Shown here: one piece after another, positions 58,614 to 64,000 of the stretch | Layout of the letters: each line of letters opens with the position of its first letter | Position numbering within the stretch: position 1 is the first letter of the stretch | Source: DAOMNN01 sp035443825 | GTDB lineage: Bacteria; Pseudomonadota; Gammaproteobacteria; Burkholderiales; Rhodocyclaceae | DNA length: 64,000 bases | Assembly (NCBI GenBank): GCA_035443825.1 | Contig: DAOMNN010000009.1 | Location: 1-64,000, forward strand | Direction: 5' to 3' | Made by a program: the position numbers and the translations under genes | The notes under the pieces: generated by a model | The model's database searches: none | Seen by the model: only the letters and a program-made list of their open reading frames with translations | Told to the model about the DNA's origin: nothing

Positions 58614-59191
58614 GCGAGTCCTGCGAAGTCGATCACTTCGTCGAGATAGTCGTTCCAGCGTGTGAAACTGTGGTCACCACCTTCGAGCACGGTCTGGCGT
58701 GCCCCGGCGTACTTGCGAACGGCCTCGCGAAAGTCGAGCACCTCGTCACCGGTTTCAACCAGCAGCCAGAAGTTCTCCGGGTGTGAGATCCGGCCGACAT
58801 CGAGCGCACGCAAATCGTCGATGTACTGCCGCTTGAAGTCGAAGGTCTCGCCCGTATACATGTTGGTCTGCTTCCCCGTCCATGCTTCGAGGGACAGGGG
58901 TGCGACCACGGCGGGGTTCACCACCACTGCCCGCAGATTGTGTCGTTGCGCCAGCCAGGTTGCGTAATAGCCGCCGAGCGAGCTGCCGACCAGCGTCGGG
59001 GCCGGCTGGTCGGGTGTCGCCATGCACCGTGCGAGTTGCGCCTCGACCAGCGCGATCGCTTCGCGCGGCGGCACCGGGATCTGTTCGCACCAGAAGTACT
59101 CCCCAAGGCCACGGGCCTGCATGCGCTCCTTCAGGGCGCGGGCCTTGATCGAAGCGGGTGCGGAGCGGAAGCCGTGCAGGTAGACGATCAT
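58610..59191 (-). CDS. YqiA-like alpha/beta-hydrolase esterase
   Basis: This 193-aa small serine hydrolase starts MIVYLHGFRSAPASIKARAL and has the nucleophile elbow VGSSLGGYYATWLAQ, an acid residue near ETGDEVLDF and the catalytic H in GGDHSFTRW. It belongs to the UPF0227/YqiA-type family. It overlaps the methyltransferase gene (4 nt) and the YkgJ-like gene (4 nt), so it is translationally coupled in this operon. The natural substrate is unknown. Confidence 0.9.
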   Translation of the reverse strand: MIVYLHGFRSAPASIKARALKERMQARGLGEYFWCEQIPVPPREAIALVEAQLARCMATPDQPAPTLVGSSLGGYYATWLAQRHNLRAVVVNPAVVAPLSLEAWTGKQTNMYTGETFDFKRQYIDDLRALDVGRISHPENFWLLVETGDEVLDFREAVRKYAGARQTVLEGGDHSFTRWNDYLDEVIDFAGLA

Positions 59192-59460
59192 GGCGCAACG
59201 CTCCGGGAAGGGGCTGTTTCGCGCTCGAGTCGCCTGAGCCAGGCAAGGGCATGGTCCCGGTCGTCGCCGCACATCTCGATGGAGGGCCTGAGTCCGGAGC
59301 AGCACGGCGGACGCTCCGGCAGGCCGAACAGCCGACAGCGCTGGTCTTGCGTCAGCTGGGGGCAGGGAAGGTCTGCGCGCTTGCCTCCGGGCAGACCCGG
59401 GATCGGGCTGGAGATCGACGGCGCGATGCAGCAGGCGGCGCATCCGGAGCGACACTGCAT
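59188..59460 (-). CDS. YkgJ-family cysteine-cluster protein
   Basis: This 90-aa protein begins MQCRSGCAACCIAPSISSPIPG and has later cysteines (LPCPQL, CRLFG, PPCCSGL, MCGDD), the pattern of the YkgJ/UPF0153 family of putative zinc- or iron-sulfur-binding proteins. I chose ATG 59460, because upstream codons lack similarity and this gives a tight junction with the DUF2478 stop. Its function is unknown. Confidence 0.88.
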   Translation of the reverse strand: MQCRSGCAACCIAPSISSPIPGLPGGKRADLPCPQLTQDQRCRLFGLPERPPCCSGLRPSIEMCGDDRDHALAWLRRLERETAPSRSVAP

Positions 59461-59984
59461 CAGTGCTCGCCTGCCGGTCCCGCGGTTGCAGACCACCATT
59501 CCAGGATGCTGGGCAGGTCGGGTGTGAGGAGTGCGGACGCGCCTCCGGTGAACACCTGCCAGTCGTCCAGGAAGCGCTCCGCAACTGCGGTCAGGAGCGG
59601 AATGCCGGCCATCACGGTGAGGCCGATCTCGTCACGCAAGCCTGACCCGGCCGCCTCCTGGGCGCCGAACTTGTTGATGAAGACGATCTGTGTGTCCGCG
59701 TCGACGGCGCGTCGGACCGCGATCGCCGCGTGTGCGAGCGAGTCGGTGTCGAGGCGGCACGCCTCCGAGCCGCTGCCGAGTTCCTGCGACAGGCTGAAGC
59801 ATTCGCCGCTGCCGAGATCCTCCATCTCCATGCCGCACGCAGCCCCGGTTGCACGCTGGAGGACCCCGCCGACCCTCACGCCCTGGGCGGCAAGGACGCG
59901 CGCTGCGTGGAGCATCAGTTCCTCGATGCGGTCCGTGGGCGAATAGAGGATGGCTGCAATCGGAGCGACGTTATCTTCGGACAT
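59460..59984 (-). CDS. DUF2478 protein (THEP1-like NTPase-related)
   Basis: This 174-aa protein has the DUF2478 signature: IAAILYSPTDRIEELMLHAARVL, VGGVLQRATG, LGSGECFSLSQELGSGSEACRLD and IVFINKFGAQEAAGSGLRDEIGL. Members are often found with molybdenum-related genes and resemble nucleotide-binding proteins, but here there is no mod gene. It opens the four-gene operon. The 121 nt between it and the tetR stop contain a small GGGGC/GCCCC hairpin at 60033-60045 but no clear promoter. Confidence 0.85.
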   Translation of the reverse strand: MSEDNVAPIAAILYSPTDRIEELMLHAARVLAAQGVRVGGVLQRATGAACGMEMEDLGSGECFSLSQELGSGSEACRLDTDSLAHAAIAVRRAVDADTQIVFINKFGAQEAAGSGLRDEIGLTVMAGIPLLTAVAERFLDDWQVFTGGASALLTPDLPSILEWWSATAGPAGEH

Positions 59985-60105
59985 GTTCCGGATCCGGGCG
60001 GACAGGGTGCGATTGTCTCACTGCTTGTCATCGGGGCACAGCCCCCGCAAGGAATGCACGTAGACGCCGTAATGCGGGGTCCGTGGGCTTGGCTCTGCGC
60101 GCAGT

Positions 60106-60792
60106 CTACCCGGCTGTGCCGCCCTGTGCGACACACATTCGGCAACGTGCCGGCAGGGTGTCGACGTAGTCCTTGAACATTTCCCTGCCGTTCTGGCGGA
60201 ACATGCGGATCCTGCCGGTATGTACCAGCATCAGGATGCCTACGCAGTGGGCGAACAGAGCGGTGGTTTCGCGCAAGGCTTGCGCATCGGATGCGCCCAG
60301 TTCGCGCATTGCCCCACGGATGCCGTCCAGGCACGCGCCCAGGCGACGGTTGAGGGTCGAATCCAGTTCCGGTGTGAGTCCGATCGGATTCAGTCCCTGA
60401 AAGAGATAGAACCCCAGGTCGAGATCGCGCGGCCGCTCCATGTAGAAATCGAAAAACGCGAGTGCGCGCGCCTGCACGGCCGCCGCCGGGTCCCGCGCAC
60501 CGAGCGCTGCAGCCTCGACCGCCTCGCGTAGACGTTCGAGGGATGCGGTCAGCAGGTCCGCGTAGATGTCTTCCTTGCTCGTGTAGTACTTGTACAGGGC
60601 GCTGGCGGCATACCCGGCCTCGCGCGCGATCGCGCGCATGTTTGCGCCGGTGAGGCCGTCTCGGACGAACACCCGTTGGGCCGCATCGAGAATCATCTGG
60701 CGCTTCAGGTCGATGACCACGCGACGCCGCTCCGCGCGTGAGCAGGCGGTGCTTTCGGTGGCGGTGGCGAGGCGGGCTGCGGGGGATGGCAT
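60106..60792 (-). CDS. TetR family transcriptional regulator
   Basis: This 228-aa protein has the N-terminal HTH of TetR (QMILDAAQRVFVRDGLTGANMRAIAREAGYAASALYKYY, split over 60590-60705) and an all-helical ligand-binding part with FYLFQGLNPIGLTPEL. It diverges from the 4-hydroxybutyryl-CoA dehydratase-like gene, and a palindrome at 60843-60859 between them is the probable operator. It likely represses that gene and itself until a CoA ester or aromatic ligand binds. The ligand is unknown. Confidence 0.92.
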   Translation of the reverse strand: MPSPAARLATATESTACSRAERRRVVIDLKRQMILDAAQRVFVRDGLTGANMRAIAREAGYAASALYKYYTSKEDIYADLLTASLERLREAVEAAALGARDPAAAVQARALAFFDFYMERPRDLDLGFYLFQGLNPIGLTPELDSTLNRRLGACLDGIRGAMRELGASDAQALRETTALFAHCVGILMLVHTGRIRMFRQNGREMFKDYVDTLPARCRMCVAQGGTAG

Positions 60793-60842
60793 GGCGCGAG
60801 TCTAGCATGCTGAGTGGCCCCCGCAAGAACCATTGACGCCAA

Positions 60843-60859
60843 AGTGAACAACGTTCACT
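60843..60859. promoter_or_regulatory. TetR-type operator AGTGAAC-AAC-GTTCACT
   Basis: A 17-nt inverted repeat with 7-nt perfect arms lies in the divergent spacer. Repeat arms of GTGAAC/GTTCAC form are typical of TetR operators. A second half-type palindrome, GAACGTTC, lies at 60880-60887, immediately before the AGGAG ribosome site of the downstream gene. Confidence 0.75.
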
Positions 60860-60879
60860 ATTCTGGATCCATTGTAGTC

Positions 60880-60887
60880 GAACGTTC
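60880..60887. promoter_or_regulatory. Second short palindrome GAACGTTC near the ribosome site
   Basis: This 8-nt perfect palindrome shares GAAC/GTTC with the main operator, 21 nt downstream of it. It overlaps the ribosome site region (AGGAG at 60888-60892). It could be a secondary binding site. Confidence 0.45.
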
Positions 60888-60898
60888 AGGAGCGCCCC

Positions 60899-62470
60899 AT
60901 GTTCATGTCTTCCGAGGAGTACCGCGAGTCCCTGCGCCGTTACCGCCCCGTCGTATACGTTGATGGGCGTCGCGTCGAATCGGTCGCCGACGACCCGGCA
61001 CTCGCGCCCGGAGTGCGGGCACTCGGCTATACGTACGATGCGGCGCGCCGTGAGGAACTTGCGCCACTCATGACGGCTGTGCAGCAGCACTCCGGCAAGC
61101 GCGTCAATCGGATGCTGCACATCAATGACAGTGCGGGCGACCTGCTCAACAAACTCGAAGCGGTGCGCGTGCTGTGCCAGGAGACCGGCTGTGCCCAGCG
61201 CTACCTGGTACACGACGCAATGAATGCGATCGGGCAATCGACAGCGCGTATCGACGCCGATACCGGCTCGCGTTACTCGGAGCGTTTCCGCGAGTATCTC
61301 GACCATGTTCAGGAGGGCGACCTGTCGTTGGGGATCGCGATGACCGATGCGAAGGGCGACCGGCGCCTGCGCCCGCATCGCCAGAACAACCCCGACACGT
61401 ACGTTCACGTCGTCTCGCGCGACATGCGCGGCATCGTGATTTCGGGCACCAAGGCGATCGTCACCGGTGCGCCCTACATGCACGAGTTCCTCGTCATGCC
61501 CTGCCGCAACATGACTGCCGAGGATGCCGACTTCGCGGTGTGCTGTGCGGTGCCCTGCGACGCCGAAGGGGTCACCATCGTCGCGCGCCCCGCGGGCCGC
61601 CCCGGCGAGAAGGCCGCGCTGTTCAGTGCCAAGTACGGACAATCGACCGCCGTGGTTATGTTCGACAAGGTGTTCGTGCCGTGGGAACGTGTCTTTCTCG
61701 ATGGGGAGTGGGCGCACTCCGGCCAGCTCACCTACGATTATGCGACTCACCACCGCCACAGCTGCATTGCCGCCCGGGCGGGCTTCGGTGACCTGTTGAT
61801 CGGCGCCGGCGCGCTGATGTGCGAGGCGAATGGCTTCGATCCCGGCAAGGAGGGCCACCTGCGCGACCAGATGGTGGAACTGATCACGATCACCGAGGGC
61901 TTCTACGCTTGCGGGGTGGCCGCCTCGGTCTATGCGCGCGCGGATCCGGACTCCGGGACCTTCATGCCCGATCCGGTGTTCTCCAACATCGGCAAGCTGC
62001 TGCTGGCGAACCAGATCTACGACATGCATCGCATCGCGCACTACGTGTCGGGCGGGTTGATCGTCGCACTGCCGGGCCCGGACGAGGACCACAATCCAGC
62101 CACGGCAGCTTCGCTGGCGGAGGTGCTGCAGGCCAATCCGGATATTCCCTACGACAAGCGCATCGAGGCGGCACGGTTCATGGAAGACCTGACGGCCTCC
62201 TACGAGGCCGGGTGGTATTCCGTGATCAGCCTGCACGGCGGCGGATCCCCGGCTGCGATGAAGCAGGAGATCTGGCGTCACTACCCGGTCGGCGACAAGG
62301 TCGCGCTGGTCGAGCGTCTTCTCGATCGCGGGCTGGCGGCCGACGCGGATCGGCCCATCGCGCGCAATCGTCAGCCGGGACGTTGCTGTGCCCAGGGCTG
62401 CAGCGAACCGGGCCAGGCTTTGATGGCAGACATGCCGCTCGCTTCCCGTGAGGGTGTGCGTGAAGCATGA
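60899..62470 (+). CDS. 4-hydroxybutyryl-CoA dehydratase / HpaB-family flavoprotein
   Basis: This 523-aa protein belongs to the acyl-CoA-dehydrogenase-like family that includes 4-hydroxyphenylacetate 3-hydroxylase (HpaB) and 4-hydroxybutyryl-CoA dehydratase (AbfD). Flavin and substrate regions such as GIAMTDAKGDRR, KAIVTGAPYMHEFLVMP, VFDKVFVPWERVFL, ARAGFGDLLIGAGALM and SLHGGGSPAAMKQEIWR are clear. AbfD binds a [4Fe-4S] cluster with three Cys and one His; here C98, H284/H285 and C289 may match three ligands, but Y102 occupies the second Cys position. AGGAG precedes the ATG. TetR is its divergent neighbour. Oxygenase, dehydratase or isomerase activity is open. Confidence 0.85.
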   Translation: MFMSSEEYRESLRRYRPVVYVDGRRVESVADDPALAPGVRALGYTYDAARREELAPLMTAVQQHSGKRVNRMLHINDSAGDLLNKLEAVRVLCQETGCAQRYLVHDAMNAIGQSTARIDADTGSRYSERFREYLDHVQEGDLSLGIAMTDAKGDRRLRPHRQNNPDTYVHVVSRDMRGIVISGTKAIVTGAPYMHEFLVMPCRNMTAEDADFAVCCAVPCDAEGVTIVARPAGRPGEKAALFSAKYGQSTAVVMFDKVFVPWERVFLDGEWAHSGQLTYDYATHHRHSCIAARAGFGDLLIGAGALMCEANGFDPGKEGHLRDQMVELITITEGFYACGVAASVYARADPDSGTFMPDPVFSNIGKLLLANQIYDMHRIAHYVSGGLIVALPGPDEDHNPATAASLAEVLQANPDIPYDKRIEAARFMEDLTASYEAGWYSVISLHGGGSPAAMKQEIWRHYPVGDKVALVERLLDRGLAADADRPIARNRQPGRCCAQGCSEPGQALMADMPLASREGVREA

Positions 62471-62588
62471 GATGCACGACCCAGATATATACTTTGGTAT
62501 CTATAGAAGTGCCTTTATATTCTTTGTGAGGAATACCGCTCTGATGTAACCTGCCTCCCTCGTTCAAGTCCAGTGAGCAGGGAGTGCC

Positions 62589-64000
62589 ATGCTGGTGCCG
62601 GAAAGCCTGCAGGCGTGCATCGTCGGTCTGATCCTGCTGGGCCTGTTTGCAAGCTTCGTTCGGGAGTGGCTCAAGCCCGACGTGGCCGTGATGGTCGCGG
62701 TCGCGACGCTGTTGGTGCTGGGTCTGTTGAGTCCGACCCAGGTGCTGGGCGTATTTTCCAACAGTGCACCGATCACCATAGCCTGCCTGTTCATCATCAG
62801 CGGCGCATTGAGCAAGACCGGTTGTGTCGATCGACTCGGAGAGTGGCTCGCGGCGCTGGCCGGGCGCAGCGAACGGCGCCTTCTCGTCGCGCTCCTGCTG
62901 GTCGGTGTCCTGGTATCACCCTTCATCAACAACACGCCGGTCGTGATGGTGATGATTCCGGCGGTGGTGACCCTGGCGGGGCGTTTCGACATTGCGCCGT
63001 CGCGCCTGCTGATCCCGCTGTCGTACGCGACCATTCTCGGCGGTCTCATCACCCTCGTCGGTACCTCGACCAACATCCTTGTCGATGGGGTCGCGCGAAA
63101 CATGGGCCTCGCCCCGTTCCAAATGTTCGAGATCAGCGGCCCGGCGGTCCTGATCGCCCTCGCCGGATGCGCTTTCATATACTTCACCGCACCGCGATTC
63201 ATGCCGGTGCGCGAGACGCTCACCCAGCAATTCACAGGTAGCGGCGACCGGATGTTCATGACCGAGCTCTACGTTCCCGAGCAATCGCGACTGGTTGGGC
63301 GGTCCTTACGCGAGGCAAGGCTCGCCAACGGTACGGTCAAGGCCCTGAAGCTGTTTCGTGGCGACGACGTGATGTCGTCCCTCACGCCCGGAGTGACGCT
63401 TCAGGCGGGTGACCGCCTGGTCGTGCACAGCCGCAGCAGCGCGATGATGGATCTGCGCAGTACCGACCTGGTCGGGATCCAGCCGCAGACGCCCGCTGCC
63501 CATGATCTCGAAACCCTGCGAAGGCGCGACGTCGTGATGGTCGAGGCGATCGTCGGCCAGACGTCCCGCTTCGTGCTCAGGCCGATACGGGATCTTGACC
63601 TCGTGGCGCGCTACGGGATCCATTTGATCGCCGTGCATCGCCGGGACGCGTCGATTCAGGATATCGGCGACGACTTCCAGCTGCAGTTCGGCGACGTCCT
63701 GCTCGTGGAGGGAACCAGCGCGCAGATCAAGCGCTTTTGCGACAACGGCGATCTGTTTGCGATCACCGAGGGCAGATCACCGGCCAATCGCCAGGCAAAG
63801 GCCCCCATTGCACTCGCGACGATCTGCGGCGTGATGGTTCTTGCCGCCTTCAACGTGATGCCGATCGAGGGGCTCGCCCTGATCGGTGCTGCCGCGGTGG
63901 TTGCGACGGGTGCCATCCGTGCCGACGAAGCCTACAAGTCGATCGAGTGGCCGATCCTGATCATGATCTTCGGCATGCTCGCGATCAGTGTCGCGATGAG
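62589..64000 (+). CDS. SLC13/DASS-type transporter with TrkA-C domains (partial, 3' end outside window)
   Basis: The first ~470 residues of a large membrane transporter are visible. It has an N-terminal set of helices (ACIVGLILLGLFASFV, VAVMVAVATLLVLGLL), the family motif FINNTPVVMVMIPAVV and GGLITLVGTSTNILV, then two TrkA-C domains around 205-390 (SRLVGRSLREARL and FVLRPIRDLDLVARYGIHLIAVHRR), then the second helix bundle (PIALATICGVMVLAAFNV). Such proteins move di- or tricarboxylates or sulfate with sodium. A GGGAG ribosome site precedes ATG 62589. The upstream 118 nt are AT-rich and include TATATAC-TTTG-GTATCTA, an imperfect inverted repeat. Confidence 0.9.
   Translation, partial: MLVPESLQACIVGLILLGLFASFVREWLKPDVAVMVAVATLLVLGLLSPTQVLGVFSNSAPITIACLFIISGALSKTGCVDRLGEWLAALAGRSERRLLVALLLVGVLVSPFINNTPVVMVMIPAVVTLAGRFDIAPSRLLIPLSYATILGGLITLVGTSTNILVDGVARNMGLAPFQMFEISGPAVLIALAGCAFIYFTAPRFMPVRETLTQQFTGSGDRMFMTELYVPEQSRLVGRSLREARLANGTVKALKLFRGDDVMSSLTPGVTLQAGDRLVVHSRSSAMMDLRSTDLVGIQPQTPAAHDLETLRRRDVVMVEAIVGQTSRFVLRPIRDLDLVARYGIHLIAVHRRDASIQDIGDDFQLQFGDVLLVEGTSAQIKRFCDNGDLFAITEGRSPANRQAKAPIALATICGVMVLAAFNVMPIEGLALIGAAAVVATGAIRADEAYKSIEWPILIMIFGMLAISVAM

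Noticed and set aside
59915..62281. 788-codon open frame on the minus strand over tetR and the dehydratase-like gene
   Set aside because: It lies antisense to the AbfD/HpaB-type gene and runs out of frame through tetR; no protein motif is visible.
1..64000. tRNA, rRNA, CRISPR, insertion sequences or prophage genes
   Set aside because: None was recognised on reading the sequence; nearly all space is taken by conserved chromosomal genes. A covariance-model scan would settle small RNAs.

Overview
The window looks like a piece of a high-GC betaproteobacterial chromosome, most likely from the Rhodocyclales (Azoarcus/Thauera/Aromatoleum type). This is inferred from gene content and order: rubredoxin-thiD-thiE-hemL beside a pilGHIJ-chpA cluster, pilT-pilU beside yggS-proC-yggT-yggU, and an yqgE-ruvX-pyrR-pyrB-pyrC' operon. 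Coding density is high, with many ATGA-type overlaps. I see no rRNA, tRNA, CRISPR array, insertion sequence or phage gene. Two runs of exactly 100 N (10201-10300 and 15017-15116) are scaffold gaps of unknown true size.

Region 1 (1-5.6 kb, all minus strand) is a carboxylate-type sensing and transport locus. A 55-aa membrane protein, a transporter-histidine kinase fusion and an NtrC-type regulator form one operon. A DUF4212/VC_2705-type sodium symporter operon lies downstream. The symporter promoter has a near-consensus sigma-54 -24/-12 element and two GTTAC-N5-GTAAC palindromes. A third copy lies in front of the kinase operon. Together they read as a self-contained, probably autoregulated circuit. 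Region 2 (5.6-7.6 kb) holds EVE, TauE/SafE and LysE genes. Region 3 (7.6-13.1 kb) is a metal locus: znuABC-like genes on the minus strand, divergent across a gap from a DUF2796-ABC-FtsX-DUF3299 cluster like the zinc-starvation cluster PA4063-PA4066 of Pseudomonas aeruginosa.

Region 4 (13.1-25.8 kb) has PilZ, queF, a DUF255 protein interrupted by a gap, a cytochrome c with a strong terminator, then three signalling proteins (REC-PAS-GGDEF-EAL, HDOD-histidine kinase, degenerate EAL-HDOD), a ferredoxin-type reductase, an SDR, hemJ and an rRNA methyltransferase. Region 5 (25.9-37.8 kb) holds pilU and pilT, yggS-proC-yggT-yggU, an acyl-CoA synthetase, the pyrimidine operon and a photolyase. Region 6 (37.8-47.2 kb) is the Chp chemosensory system for type IV pili (ChpA, PilJ, PilI, PilH, PilG), with no pilK or chpB seen. 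With pilT/pilU, the window holds much of the twitching control machinery.

Region 7 (47.4-57.6 kb) has rubredoxin, a divergent ThiD, ThiE, HemL, MgtE, MtgA, AroE, a TonB-like protein, an RNase II-type enzyme and a YhcB/ZapG protein. Region 8 (57.7-60.0 kb) is a tightly overlapped four-gene operon (DUF2478, YkgJ-type, YqiA-type esterase, methyltransferase). Region 9 (60.1 kb to end) has a TetR regulator divergent from a 4-hydroxybutyryl-CoA dehydratase/HpaB-family enzyme, with a clear palindromic operator, then the 5' part of an SLC13/TrkA-C transporter.

The most notable observations are the sigma-54 circuit in region 1, loss of catalytic motifs in ThiD and in the dihydroorotase homologue, the incomplete Fe-S ligand set in the dehydratase-family protein, a palindromic repeat shared by two distant sites, and small genes (55-aa membrane protein, 59-aa rubredoxin) that are easy to miss.
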